Shown here piece by piece: positions 48,205 through 58,365 of a stretch of DNA of 64,000 nucleotides. The notes beneath the pieces are model-generated. The model had not been told where the DNA came from. It made no database searches and saw only the letters and a list, made by a program, of their open reading frames with translations. Position 1 is the stretch's first letter; each line of letters starts with the position of its first letter. The DNA is taken from the NCBI GenBank assembly GCA_030432565.1, contig JAUIGV010000012.1, forward strand, positions 116,256-180,255, written 5' to 3'. This DNA comes from Verrucomicrobiia bacterium (GTDB lineage Bacteria > Verrucomicrobiota > Verrucomicrobiia > Verrucomicrobiales > Akkermansiaceae). The position numbers and the translations under genes are program-made.

Positions 48205-48912
48205 TTAGAATGAGAAAAGAAAGAAAGAGCTTTCCTTCGATGCACCAAGCTCGGGAAGATCTCCTTCAATGGCAACTCCGTCTCCGGGCTTTATGGTCTC
48301 GCCTTCGATGGTGAGTTCACCGGAGATGAGGTGAATCCAGTGACGTTCCCGTGAAGACACGTTCTTCAGGATTTCATCGTTTTTCAGATGACCAAAGTGA
48401 ATCTCGCCTTCCGCCCGGATTGCGATCGAATTGTCGCGGCCATCCGGCGAAGCGATCAGGGTCAGCGGCCGGCCCGCGGCATGCGCTAGGAGATTGTAAT
48501 CGTGGTAGCGGGGTTCGCCGCCCGGGTTGCGCGGCTGCAACCAAATCTGGAGAAAATGAACGGGATTCCCGGAAGAGGGGTTGAACTCCGAGTGCTCCAC
48601 ACCATGGCCTGCGGACATATACTGAAATTCCCCCGCTTTGATGGTACGACCATTTCCCATGGAATCCTTGTGCTCGAGTTCGCCCGAGATGACATATGAG
48701 AAAATCTCCATCGAGCGATGCGGGTGGGCTCCAAATCCCTGGCCGGGAGCAACCGTGTCGTCATTAATAACCCGGAGCGGACCGAAGCCACGGTGGTCCG
48801 GGTGATCGTGTCCAGCAAAGGAAAAGGTGTGGAAGGAATTGAGCCATCCGTGATTCGAGTGGAATCGATCAGCCGCGCGGCGGACCTGCAGTTTGATTGG
48901 GTTCGTTGTCAT
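48205..48912 (-). CDS. Pirin family protein (YhhW/quercetin dioxygenase type)
   Basis: This 235-residue bicupin starts LQVRRAADRFHSNHGWLNSF and has the metal site GAHPHRSMEIFSYVISGELE and then MSAGHGVEHSEFN, which are the pirin marks. E. coli YhhW cleaves quercetin; other members act in stress. It is the first gene of a three-gene operon, divergent from LysR. Confidence 0.93.
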   Translation of the reverse strand: MTTNPIKLQVRRAADRFHSNHGWLNSFHTFSFAGHDHPDHRGFGPLRVINDDTVAPGQGFGAHPHRSMEIFSYVISGELEHKDSMGNGRTIKAGEFQYMSAGHGVEHSEFNPSSGNPVHFLQIWLQPRNPGGEPRYHDYNLLAHAAGRPLTLIASPDGRDNSIAIRAEGEIHFGHLKNDEILKNVSSRERHWIHLISGELTIEGETIKPGDGVAIEGDLPELGASKESSFFLFSF

Positions 48913-48935
48913 GGAAATACCCTACCCAAATCATT

Positions 48936-48986
48936 CCATGCTGGCTAATGCTGTCTCATTTCTCTAAGCATGCCTAATGAGCATGG
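48936..48986. promoter_or_regulatory. Candidate LysR operator in divergent spacer
   Basis: The 64-base spacer between pirin and lysR holds CCATGCT (48936-48942) and its inverted copy AGCATGG (48980-48986), with GCTAATG and CCTAATG as other similar pieces. LysR sites usually lie in such divergent spacers. The inverted repeat is seen; its use is inferred. Confidence 0.4.
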
Positions 48987-49891
48987 TTGATTTCGACTTG
49001 AGGCAACTGCAATATTTTCTGGCCGCAGCAGAGAACCTCAACATTTCAGCAGCAGCCCGGAAGCTGGGCATGACCCAACCTGCGCTCAGTCGCCAAATTA
49101 AAACCTTCGAGGAACAAGCAGGCTCGGCCCTTTTCGAGAGGGGTAAGAAGTCGATCGCCCTCACCCGCGCCGGTGAAATCATGGTACGCGAAGGCTCGGC
49201 CATCATACGTTCGGTGGAAGTCGGAATGAAACGCTTTCGCCGGGAGGTCGATGGTGCCGAGCTGCGGGTTGGATACGCGCCGTCGCTCGCCAGCGGTCTC
49301 ATCGAGAAGGCGATCTCGTGCTTCTCCTCCCGATATCCCGGAGTGCGGGTCAGTTGGTTTGACTCCTCGACCCAGGAAATGTGGGCAGGACTCAAAAACG
49401 AAACCCTCGATCTCATTCTCGAAGTGGAAAACGAAGACCCTGCCATTCACTGGCAGCGCATCAGCAACAAGCCATTTCGCATGGCCGTGCCACCAAACCA
49501 TCCTCTCGCCAGAAGGCGTTTCCTCAAACCGGAGCATCTCGACGGTGAACGCCTCCTCCTTCTCTCACGGCACGACTACCCCGGATACTGGAATCAAGTC
49601 ACCACCTACTTCACCGACCATCAAATCGACGCCAAAGTCGTCGGCGAGTTCGACGGAATCAGCAGCCTCAAAATGGGCATTGAAGCCGGCCTTGGTATGG
49701 CCTTCGTCGCAGGGTCCCCTGCCGGGCTCACGACCATCAAACTCAGGCCGGAACCTGCCCCTCTCTGCATCGCCATCGGCTCTTTAAAAAATCGAAAAAT
49801 TGCGGAATGGGAACAAGCCTTTGTCGATGAGATGATTGAAGCTGGAAACGATGTTGTGCCGTCTGCAGGATCTCGATCGTCCTTGTCATAG
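48977..49891 (+). CDS. LysR family transcriptional regulator
   Basis: This 304-residue regulator has an N-terminal winged helix (LRQLQYFLAAAENLNISAAA, then LGMTQPALSRQIKTFE) and a LysR substrate-binding domain from about residue 90. It is divergent from the pirin operon and probably controls it in response to quinone or electrophile stress. The start is ATG 48977, with 48983 as an alternative. Confidence 0.93.
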   Translation: MSMVDFDLRQLQYFLAAAENLNISAAARKLGMTQPALSRQIKTFEEQAGSALFERGKKSIALTRAGEIMVREGSAIIRSVEVGMKRFRREVDGAELRVGYAPSLASGLIEKAISCFSSRYPGVRVSWFDSSTQEMWAGLKNETLDLILEVENEDPAIHWQRISNKPFRMAVPPNHPLARRRFLKPEHLDGERLLLLSRHDYPGYWNQVTTYFTDHQIDAKVVGEFDGISSLKMGIEAGLGMAFVAGSPAGLTTIKLRPEPAPLCIAIGSLKNRKIAEWEQAFVDEMIEAGNDVVPSAGSRSSLS

Positions 49892-49917
49892 GAGGGCGCT
49901 CTTCTAGCGTCACCAAT

Positions 49918-52900
49918 GTGAAAAATGGAATCATCTGTCTGATAGGACTCGTCTGTTCTTTCCTTGGAGCGCAAGCCTTTGAAACGAGCCCCCGGGTCAT
50001 TCAAGTCAGCCACGACCTTCAGGATGATCCCATTCTGACTTTCGACCTCTCAACCGACCTGCCCGCTGGTGTGGATTGGGAGGTTTCAAGCGATCGTCCC
50101 TTCGTTTCCTTTCCATCCCAAACCGGACAGTCTCCGGCTCCTGTCCGGGTTACCATCGATCAAACTGCTCTGGGGGAATTCCTGGCAGCAACCAACTCCT
50201 ATTTAGCGGCACGGATCAAGATCTCTGCAAATGGCGAAGAACTGGAAGTTCCGGTTTCCCTCGAAGACTACGGCATAGGAGTTCAAAAGGTTCTCTGGAG
50301 CAGTTCGCCCGACGAATTTATCCTGCAGAATGGACCTTTCAATGGTGCCCCGTCGAGTCTCGTGAAACTTCAGGCAAGGAACGGCTTGGTTGAAAACACC
50401 TTTGAGATCCCTCGGTTCTATTGGAACACTTTTCAGAACCCCCGGGGCACCAAGGCATACCTATCAAGATCAACCGGAAACACCTCGGTGATCAGAATAC
50501 TTGATCTGAACACCTTCGAGGAAGACCCTTCGGTAGTAGTTCCGGACGGGGCCATCCTGAGAGCAGTTGGAAAAGACTTTTTGCTCCTTGAGGGCGGTAA
50601 CGCTACCGTTGTCGATGGGCAGAATATCCGTGGACGTTACTTCACCTTCGATCCTGTTTCCGGGGAGGCGCTGACTGTTCTCGATACTTCTTCCTATCGA
50701 GTAAACGGACTGGTTCCAGTCGTGCAGCGCAAATCGGTAGACGGAGACCTCTTGCTGATGGGCACCGTATTTAACCGCCCTAGCAATCTGATCGTTCTTC
50801 GAGTCGAGCGCGATGGCTTTGTCGAGGAATTCAACGATCTTCGCATCCCGCGAGCCTCGGGTCCTTCGCCTGCGGTGGGTCTTTCTCCTTTCATCAGCCC
50901 CGACGGGCAACGAATTTTTTGGTATACCAGAGTCATCGACCGGGAGACCGGCGAATCACGGAACCTGGCCCGGCTTCGCCAGGCATTTGATTCCAGTGGA
51001 GACGGCTTGCTTATGTTATCCGACGAGGGGCTCGGTTACAGCGGGTCGGACACGATTATTTCCCAGGTGGCGGACGACAATTTCCCGGGGCCACACGCCT
51101 TCAGTTCCGAGGACCGTTATCTCTTTATCGGCAACGGGAACACCGGAGGAAAGATGAAGTTCCTGGTCACGGAAGACATCATTCCCCTGCCCCTCCCGCA
51201 ACCGGTGGACGGCGCCCAAATCTCATCCCTCTTACCGGAATTTTCCATCCCGGAAAACGCACAGGCCGGGAGCTACAATCTCATCCTCACCCGCATGATC
51301 GATGGTAAAGAAATTAGCGTGCCCTCAACCTCCCCTCTCATCACACCACCGCTGCCCCTGTTGAGAGGTTTTCGCTATGAATGGAGAATCGACGCTATCA
51401 CCTCCTCGGAGACGATCACCGGGAAGACCCAAAATCTGGAAACAATTTTTCGTCCAAGCCAAACCATCCTCAATTCACCAGATTCAGTCTCAGCAGGGAG
51501 GTCCTTCGCGGTGTTTCATGATTTCTCGGGAAGCGTCGCGGAGATTTATCAAATCACGGAAGACGGTCTCGAGGAGACAGGGCAAATTCTTTCTTTGGAA
51601 CCGTCATTGGGAACGGGAAGGGCGCGGGAGACTGTGATAGCGGGTGGGAAACTCTTTGTAAATTCTAGCGAAGGAATCTTCACCTACGTGCGAGACGAAA
51701 CAGGCACCTGGACCTACCGTGACAAGGTCCCACTTCCGGCAGATGCCGCCCGGGCAAACTTTGGATTCCACCTCGCCACCGCAGGCGACCTTCTTTTTGC
51801 GACGTCCATTGACTCCGCCAGCGGAAATCCAAAGGTGGAAGTATTCCGAACCCAACCCGAGATTGTTCATGAGACCTCACTCACTCTTCCGCTCAGGCCC
51901 AACGCCAGTGTCCCCGGCCCTTGGGAGTTCGATCTGCGGGCGGCGGGAGACACCGTCGTAGTCATCACCCCCTCCGACACAAATCTCCCGGAAAGACCGG
52001 TTTCTCTTTTCATTTTCCAGCGCCCGGACGATTCCCTCCAATGGTCGCTCAACCGGCGATTTGAATTTCCGTCCTCCCCAGTAGCATCGCCCCCCTCAAT
52101 TGCCACCGATGGTAAACACATCGCGATGGTTTTGCCGAATCCAAACCAGGAGGAATTGGTTCTTCTGAAGCGGGACGGCTCGGACAACTGGGTGGAACAG
52201 GATCTGGCAGCCGAAGACTTTCCCCGCTGGTCTTTTCCTAACAATCTTACTCTGAAAAACGGGACCTTGTTGATCAGGGACTACTTTGGTCTGCAAATCC
52301 TCAGGGAAAACGAAAATACCTGGACGATCGAATCAGAGATCAGAGCACAAGACTATGGCGGAAACCTAGAGAGCAGTGAAATCATCTGCGACAAACTCAT
52401 CCTATCAACCAACAGCCTTCCGGACGGCTTTTCCATTTTTCCAGAGGTCTTTCCGGTCGATGACGTGCCCTGTCTTGATAGCGAGATTGTCCCCAAGGTG
52501 ATTGCCGGTTCCCAGTACGAGGTTCTTCTTAGTGAGGAAATCGCCGGAGAATCGCTCAGCCTCCTTGCCAGTCCGGATTGGTTGAAAATCCGCACGACCC
52601 GGGACGGAAGACAAATCCTGGAAGGCACCGCCCCAACCGTACTTTCGGAAACCACCGTAATCGTAAAGGCGGAAGGAACATCAGGACTTCGCGACTACCG
52701 GGTATTTGATCTCGAGGTGATCGAAGGAGACCTTCCTCTTCAGGTCAGAGTTAAACCCACCTACATCGAAAATCTTATCGAAGGAGAATCGATCCACCTC
52801 GTAGGCGAGCCATCGGGCATGGGAGATCTCGCCCTGCAGTGGTTCAAGGACGGTGTTGCCCTGGAAGGCCAGACTTCCAGCCGACTCATGCTCCCCGGCG

Positions 52901-55650
52901 CTGGGCCCGCCGACAGCGGCAAGTATTTTCTCCGGGTTGCAAATGATCAAGGTGTCATCGAGACAGATCCGATCACAGTTGACGTTTCCGCGAGTTCGTT
53001 ACTTGGAAAGAGTTGGCCCATGTTGGAAGGAGGACCGGGGCAGCGGAATTTTTCACCGGCTACGCTAGGCACTTCGGAACCCATCCTCACTTGGTCCGCC
53101 CCGCTCAATGGTTCCGATCCTGTCATACTCGATGGCAAAATCTACCTTTCCGGCAGATCTTTGTTCGCAGCTTCTTCCGCTTCCAACTCTGCCATCTCAC
53201 TCAATCTGATTGACGGATCAGAGAACTGGCGAACCGCGCGAATCCCCAATCTGAGGTATAGCCAGCCCACGATTTTGGGGAACCAGGTTTTCTTAACCAC
53301 CAAAGAAGACCGCAGAAACAACACCGACAAGCTAGTTTGCTTGAACGCCACAACCGGGGAATTGGTTTGGGAAAAGCAACCGGAACCTCGGATGGGATTG
53401 ATCCCACCAACCAGCCCATACGAACCGATCGCTTACAACGACCGCATCTTTATCAATTCTCCCAGTCTGGGAGTCCGAAGTTGGACCTTGGATGGTGAAA
53501 ACCCCATTGCCTATGAATTTCCAGGGCCGTTCGGATTCGCGATCGCACCAGACAACCTTTACCTTTTCTCAGTGGTGAACAGGCTCACCAGCTTTGACCC
53601 CGATACCGGGGCCATCCGGGCGGAAGCATATCTTCAGGAGGAAGGCGCACCGGTCTTCGCTAGTGCCTCTGATTCCCTTGCTATCGATGGTTCTCTGGGA
53701 ACAATCATATTTACCAGAGGGGTCAGGGCATTTGATCTGGAGAGCTTCGAGACCCGATGGACGACGGATCCGCTCAAACATGGAGACGTGAGTGGTGCCT
53801 TTTATCGTACCGCATTGACCGGTGATTACATCATTGCCGCCAACGTCGGGGGCAACCCAATCCCTGATCCGGATGATGGCAACTTTTACTACTCCGTCAT
53901 CATCGAGATCATCAACAGGTCAAACGGAATCAGAATCGGAAGTATCTCGACGCGAATTCCGGGACTGCCCGGCTTTTTTTCCAGTCCAAATCTCGACCTG
54001 ATCGCCTTCAACGATTCATTCGCATTCAGCAGCCAGGACACCACTACGATCTATGATCTCGAAACCTTGAGCCCTCTCCATGAACTTCCCCACGGAGGAA
54101 GTCTCGTTTACGGAGAGGGCTTCCTTGTCATCAATAATGACCGCTCCACCAGCCCGCAAGCAGGATTACATGCCTACCAGATCAACGACCGACCCGACTT
54201 GCTTCAACCCAATATTGCCGAGGCACTTGAAGATCAATCGACCGAGTTTGCACTTCAAGCTGATCACTTTGAAAACGAGGAAGGGCTGACCTACGAGCTG
54301 GTTGGTGAATACGATTGGCTCCGTCTAAGCCCGGACGGCCAGGTTACCGTCTCTCCAACCCAGGAAGATTTTGGGAACGAAGACGAACGAGTGGTAAATT
54401 ATACCATTCGCGTATCCGACGGCACGACCACTCCGACCGAAGCGACCTTCCCGATCAAGCTCATCGCAGTGAATGATGATCCGGTTCTCGGGCTGGAACC
54501 ACTCGGCACCGAAGAAGACTCCGCCCCCATCATTCTTCCGCTTGCGACCTTTGCCTCCGATGAAGAATCTCCGGTGGCTGACTTAACCGCTGAAATCACC
54601 CGGGATGATAGCGGCACCATCGCATCGGTCGCTCTGGTCGATTCGATTCTCACCATCATCCCTCTGGCCGATCAGTTCGGAACCTTTACCATTGAAATCA
54701 AAGTCACCGACCCTCAGGGCGGAGAGGCAAGCGGGGAGTTGCTGGTAACAATCACCCCCGTCAACGATCCTCCCGAGCTCGCCGGAACGCAGGTATTCGT
54801 AACTGCTGACCCTGACGGAAAGAATCAGAGGGTTCCTCTTGCTGACAGCTTCTTTGATCGTGACCCCGATGACGAGTTGCGCTTTACCATCGCCTCAAAT
54901 GATCGTCCGGAGCTCTTTGAAGCTCTTTCAATTGACCCCATGTCGGGCTCACTCAATATCAACTACGCGCCTTACATTTCCGGACAAGCAACCGTCAGTG
55001 TCGTTGCGACTGACCTCAAGGGAGAACGGGTCTCGCTCCCGGTTCAAATTACCCTTCCCGGACCCGCAGCTCCGACCATCCTCGCGGCCGGCCAACCGGA
55101 TGTTGAAAGCCAAATCAGCCTTAACCCTCAGACCGGACTCTTCGAACAAACGGTGCTAGTCACCAACAATGCCGCGCGCGCGATCGGTGGTTTTGCGATC
55201 TCGGTCACCGGCCTCACCAATGGATTCCAACTTTACCAAAACACTCCGGACCAGGTCATCTATGGAGAGCCCATCAAAGTTGGGGAATCCGTCGAACTCA
55301 CTCTGGAATACTACTCGGCAACTTCCGGTCAGATCCCGAAACCCACACTCACCGTCGTGCCCATCCTTCCACAACCCCAGCAAGCTGCCGGGACTCTTGG
55401 AGTCGCTGTCAATAAACTAACCACCACAGCCGAAGGCGCCATTCTCCTGGAATTTGAATCAGAGGAATCCGCAGAGTACGTGGTTCAATATTCCTTCGAT
55501 ATGACCACGTGGTTCAACTCGCCCGCACTCGTCGATGGCACCAGCAAGCAAACCCAGTGGCTCGATCAGGGCCTTCCACGAACGCCATGTCATCCGCGCG
55601 ATTGCCCGGCCCGCTTTTATCGAGTCTTGCGGGTGCTTGCTTCCGAATAA
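49918..55650 (+). CDS. Giant secreted protein with propeller, Ig-like and cadherin-like domains
   Basis: This 1910-residue protein starts with GTG 49918 and a signal peptide (to about residue 21). Beta-rich repeats with propeller character cover about 120-430 and 530-840. An Ig-like domain is at about 940-1030 (LQWFKDGVALEGQ, DSGKYFLRVAN). A PQQ-like propeller is at about 1032-1420 (CLNATTGELVWEKQ). Cadherin-like/tandem repeats are at about 1425-1620, each ended by AVNDDPVLG or PVNDPPELA. The C-terminal module (YVVQYSFDMTTWF) is the common verrucomicrobial end domain, with a Cys pair in RTPCHPRDCPARF. It is probably a surface adhesin. Confidence 0.88.
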   Translation: MKNGIICLIGLVCSFLGAQAFETSPRVIQVSHDLQDDPILTFDLSTDLPAGVDWEVSSDRPFVSFPSQTGQSPAPVRVTIDQTALGEFLAATNSYLAARIKISANGEELEVPVSLEDYGIGVQKVLWSSSPDEFILQNGPFNGAPSSLVKLQARNGLVENTFEIPRFYWNTFQNPRGTKAYLSRSTGNTSVIRILDLNTFEEDPSVVVPDGAILRAVGKDFLLLEGGNATVVDGQNIRGRYFTFDPVSGEALTVLDTSSYRVNGLVPVVQRKSVDGDLLLMGTVFNRPSNLIVLRVERDGFVEEFNDLRIPRASGPSPAVGLSPFISPDGQRIFWYTRVIDRETGESRNLARLRQAFDSSGDGLLMLSDEGLGYSGSDTIISQVADDNFPGPHAFSSEDRYLFIGNGNTGGKMKFLVTEDIIPLPLPQPVDGAQISSLLPEFSIPENAQAGSYNLILTRMIDGKEISVPSTSPLITPPLPLLRGFRYEWRIDAITSSETITGKTQNLETIFRPSQTILNSPDSVSAGRSFAVFHDFSGSVAEIYQITEDGLEETGQILSLEPSLGTGRARETVIAGGKLFVNSSEGIFTYVRDETGTWTYRDKVPLPADAARANFGFHLATAGDLLFATSIDSASGNPKVEVFRTQPEIVHETSLTLPLRPNASVPGPWEFDLRAAGDTVVVITPSDTNLPERPVSLFIFQRPDDSLQWSLNRRFEFPSSPVASPPSIATDGKHIAMVLPNPNQEELVLLKRDGSDNWVEQDLAAEDFPRWSFPNNLTLKNGTLLIRDYFGLQILRENENTWTIESEIRAQDYGGNLESSEIICDKLILSTNSLPDGFSIFPEVFPVDDVPCLDSEIVPKVIAGSQYEVLLSEEIAGESLSLLASPDWLKIRTTRDGRQILEGTAPTVLSETTVIVKAEGTSGLRDYRVFDLEVIEGDLPLQVRVKPTYIENLIEGESIHLVGEPSGMGDLALQWFKDGVALEGQTSSRLMLPGAGPADSGKYFLRVANDQGVIETDPITVDVSASSLLGKSWPMLEGGPGQRNFSPATLGTSEPILTWSAPLNGSDPVILDGKIYLSGRSLFAASSASNSAISLNLIDGSENWRTARIPNLRYSQPTILGNQVFLTTKEDRRNNTDKLVCLNATTGELVWEKQPEPRMGLIPPTSPYEPIAYNDRIFINSPSLGVRSWTLDGENPIAYEFPGPFGFAIAPDNLYLFSVVNRLTSFDPDTGAIRAEAYLQEEGAPVFASASDSLAIDGSLGTIIFTRGVRAFDLESFETRWTTDPLKHGDVSGAFYRTALTGDYIIAANVGGNPIPDPDDGNFYYSVIIEIINRSNGIRIGSISTRIPGLPGFFSSPNLDLIAFNDSFAFSSQDTTTIYDLETLSPLHELPHGGSLVYGEGFLVINNDRSTSPQAGLHAYQINDRPDLLQPNIAEALEDQSTEFALQADHFENEEGLTYELVGEYDWLRLSPDGQVTVSPTQEDFGNEDERVVNYTIRVSDGTTTPTEATFPIKLIAVNDDPVLGLEPLGTEEDSAPIILPLATFASDEESPVADLTAEITRDDSGTIASVALVDSILTIIPLADQFGTFTIEIKVTDPQGGEASGELLVTITPVNDPPELAGTQVFVTADPDGKNQRVPLADSFFDRDPDDELRFTIASNDRPELFEALSIDPMSGSLNINYAPYISGQATVSVVATDLKGERVSLPVQITLPGPAAPTILAAGQPDVESQISLNPQTGLFEQTVLVTNNAARAIGGFAISVTGLTNGFQLYQNTPDQVIYGEPIKVGESVELTLEYYSATSGQIPKPTLTVVPILPQPQQAAGTLGVAVNKLTTTAEGAILLEFESEESAEYVVQYSFDMTTWFNSPALVDGTSKQTQWLDQGLPRTPCHPRDCPARFYRVLRVLASE

Positions 55651-55672
55651 TTCTATCCCTCAAAAACTTCTC

Positions 55673-56911
55673 ATGAAAATTTCATACCAGCTCCTCACCC
55701 TGACCGCGTGCCTCACCGCCGGGTCGAGCGCCTCCGGCGGCGAGGACTCATTCGCAAAAATTCTCCGCCATGAAGCATCTCTTCTCGCAATTCAGAATGA
55801 TTCCTCAAAGAGCGGCCTTTTTCCTACCAATACTTCAAGGCCATCAGGTTGGCGTATCGCAATTTCACCCAGCGTCTCATATCAACGGTTTGGCAAGCTC
55901 AACATCAATGGCAGGGCCAATAACCGCAGCTCGATGATACCCTCTCTCCTCGGAGCCGGTAGCGAAACCCTTCCTGATATTGGCTCCGCAACCTCTTTTG
56001 GAGACAGAAGCTATACCAACGGATTTGTGAATCAGACCGGCCCGACCGCTGACACCGGACGCACTTGGTTCTGGGGTTATCAAAACGAATCACAAGTGAC
56101 TGCAACCGGCGACCTCGTCATGTCCGCGATCGGGAATCGTGCCATTTACCAGGAAGCTTACTCAGACCCCTTTCGCCATCAATCCAGCGAGACCCTTGAC
56201 GGCATCACTCCACGTCTCGATTTCCAGATCTCTCCTCCATCCGGACACCAGCTTCCCTTCCAAAATATCCTTGTCTCTCTGGCCTACTTTTCGGATGACA
56301 TGAACAACTCTTTCACCTCCTTTACCGGCAACCAGACACTCGACCGATATCGGCTCGACTTCCGGGACACCTTTGAAACATCCAACCTCATTCTTCCCGG
56401 TGCTGGCTACAGTGGCACCGCAGCCGGACCGGGCGTGACCATCGCCAACCTACCAGGCAGTCGTGAAGTCATTGAAACACTAACCGGAACTGAAACAGCA
56501 ATGGTTGGAAACGTGGTCAATCTGGATGTTAATATCAACAACCTTTCACTGGCCATCGGTCCCACCATCGAAGGAGTGATCGCCTCAAATTGGACCTGGC
56601 AGGCATCCGCAGGGCCAACCTTCAATTTCTATCAATACAAACTGCGCCAATCGGAGCAGGCAATGGGAACCGTCAACGGGATTGACACATTAATCGGGAC
56701 TGGATTTCGAGACTCCGAATCCGGTCATGAATTTGGAATCGGCATCTTTGTTCGCGGATCGCTACAGCGCCAAATCAACGAACAGTGGAGACTCCGCTGC
56801 TTTATCCAGGCTGAGATCGCAGAATCGTTCGAGGTTTCGAATGGAGCGAGCTCAGTCGATATTGATCCATCTGGCTATTCCGTTGGCCTCGGCGCAACAT
56901 TCTCCTACTAG
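55673..56911 (+). CDS. Outer-membrane beta-barrel protein
   Basis: This 412-residue protein has a signal peptide (to about residue 23) and many alternating beta strands (for example WRIAISPSVSYQRFG and LSLAIGPTIEGVI). It ends GLGATFSY, with the aromatic C-terminal residue that BAM recognises. The ATG 55673 is 22 bases after the giant gene, so they form an operon. The family is not identified. Confidence 0.82.
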   Translation: MKISYQLLTLTACLTAGSSASGGEDSFAKILRHEASLLAIQNDSSKSGLFPTNTSRPSGWRIAISPSVSYQRFGKLNINGRANNRSSMIPSLLGAGSETLPDIGSATSFGDRSYTNGFVNQTGPTADTGRTWFWGYQNESQVTATGDLVMSAIGNRAIYQEAYSDPFRHQSSETLDGITPRLDFQISPPSGHQLPFQNILVSLAYFSDDMNNSFTSFTGNQTLDRYRLDFRDTFETSNLILPGAGYSGTAAGPGVTIANLPGSREVIETLTGTETAMVGNVVNLDVNINNLSLAIGPTIEGVIASNWTWQASAGPTFNFYQYKLRQSEQAMGTVNGIDTLIGTGFRDSESGHEFGIGIFVRGSLQRQINEQWRLRCFIQAEIAESFEVSNGASSVDIDPSGYSVGLGATFSY

Positions 56912-56922
56912 AACGGGTTCAT

Positions 56923-57315
56923 TTATCCACCGCCCGGACGGAGAAACTCGAATCCCGGAAGGTTGCGGAGAACTCCGTAAATGATGATCGCAAAGCCAAG
57001 CCGGATTCCCCAGCGGCCACCGGTTCCGGGCCGCCATTCCGGACGTTGCCATCCCCAGGCTGCGATTTCGCGGGCCATCACGATTGCCAAAAAAGGCATC
57101 AAAATTATGGCCACCGCATTCATCTGCAGGGCAGTCACCAGATCGCCATGCATAAGGGCACGAGTCGCCCGGGTCACTCCACATCCCGGACAATAGAGTC
57201 CGGTCGTGGAATGCAAGGGGCAGGGAGGAAGCCCGCGGAAATTCCCCCGCACCAAAGCCGCCATTGCCACCGCTCCAAGAGCCAGGCCAATGACCAACCA
57301 CTTACGCAAAGCCAT
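56923..57315 (-). CDS. DUF2752 membrane protein
   Basis: This 130-residue protein has about three helices and the DUF2752 signature CPLHSTTGLYCPGCGVTR, with three Cys. The ATG 57315 overlaps the stop of the GYF/CD225 gene by one base (TGATG), so they are coupled. Its role is unknown. Confidence 0.88.
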   Translation of the reverse strand: MALRKWLVIGLALGAVAMAALVRGNFRGLPPCPLHSTTGLYCPGCGVTRATRALMHGDLVTALQMNAVAIILMPFLAIVMAREIAAWGWQRPEWRPGTGGRWGIRLGFAIIIYGVLRNLPGFEFLRPGGG

Positions 57316-57842
57316 CAGGCACCAAGGGCACCCCCGAGAGCGGCAAGGACAAAAATGACAATGGTCGCTCCGAAGCTCATCCAGCACCAGAACTTGGCCT
57401 TGTTGGAAGCATCCAAAGCAGCCGCCATATTTCCACTGGCTGCCAGGCCATCAACCTTGGCGGCATAGACGATCCCCACGACGCCGAAAGGAAGACAGCA
57501 GAGAAGGGTGCAAGCAATCGATTGCCAAAGATAGGTCGGAGGCTTCATTCCAAGCCCTCCACCCATCGCCCCGGCATAAGGATTGGTCGCTGGCGGGGCA
57601 TAAATCTGGCCGCCAACAGGATTCGCGGCAGGAGCCGGAGTTCCGGGATTTCCGCCAGTGAGTAGTCTCGGACTGGTCGCAAGTTCGGGAATCTCGTTCA
57701 ACGGTTTCCAATTCTCCATACCCTCCCTCCAGATGAGGGCATCAGCCGGAATCTGGCCCGCCGCGTGTCTCGCCTTTAAATCATCAATACCGACGGGCCC
57801 TTGCTGGGCCCCACCGCTTGCGTAATACCAATCATTCGACAT
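57315..57842 (-). CDS. GYF_2 - CD225/dispanin-like membrane protein
   Basis: This 175-residue protein has an N-terminal GYF_2 domain (WYYASGGAQQGPVGIDDLK, then IWREGMENWKPL), a Pro/Ala-rich linker, and a C-terminal CD225 domain with CTLLCCLPFGVVGIVYAAKV and a final helix. The ATG 57842 is preferred over 57866. It is coupled to DUF2752, a pairing often seen. Confidence 0.88.
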   Translation of the reverse strand: MSNDWYYASGGAQQGPVGIDDLKARHAAGQIPADALIWREGMENWKPLNEIPELATSPRLLTGGNPGTPAPAANPVGGQIYAPPATNPYAGAMGGGLGMKPPTYLWQSIACTLLCCLPFGVVGIVYAAKVDGLAASGNMAAALDASNKAKFWCWMSFGATIVIFVLAALGGALGA

Positions 57843-57921
57843 TGAGGGGAAAATAGATCGTTCCATCGCAAAGCCAATGCAAATCCCTTATCATTTCTGA
57901 TAAAACGTGATCATACATTGC

Positions 57922-58359
57922 TCACGAACCCGGGACGGGACCGCAATTCGGACAGGGACTTGTCCACTCAACTTCACCGGTGGCGTAGGTTTCCTGTTTC
58001 CAAATGGGCACACGGGCTTTGATGGAATCAATCAAGTAGCGATTTGCCTCGAAGGCAGCCTCCCGATGGGCGGAGGCGGCAAGGGTCACGACCGCGCACT
58101 CCCCGATTTCCAAAGTCCCGACCCGATGAATGGCCAGAGCCTTGACCATGGGAAACTTCTCCATTGTTTCCGCTACGATTCGCTCACCTTCCTTTTGCGC
58201 GAGAACCGGATGATGGGTGTAATGGAGTTTTTCAACATCACGGCCTTCGTGGTGATTGCGAACCAAGCCCTCGAATACCACGAGGGCACCGCAGGCAGGG
58301 TCAGCCATTTGCTGTCGGAGCGCGCTGATATCGAGCGGAGTATCTTGAATGGAGAACAT
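57922..58359 (-). CDS. moaE: Molybdopterin synthase catalytic subunit MoaE
   Basis: MoaE with MoaD puts sulfur into the pterin to make molybdopterin. The 145-residue protein has FEGLVRNHHEGRDVEKLHY, ALAIHRVGTLEIGE and VPIWKQETYATGE, with Lys114 and Lys121 matching the catalytic lysines. It follows mobA/moaD by 6 bases. Confidence 0.95.
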   Translation of the reverse strand: MFSIQDTPLDISALRQQMADPACGALVVFEGLVRNHHEGRDVEKLHYTHHPVLAQKEGERIVAETMEKFPMVKALAIHRVGTLEIGECAVVTLAASAHREAAFEANRYLIDSIKARVPIWKQETYATGEVEWTSPCPNCGPVPGS

Positions 58360-58365
58360 GATTTT

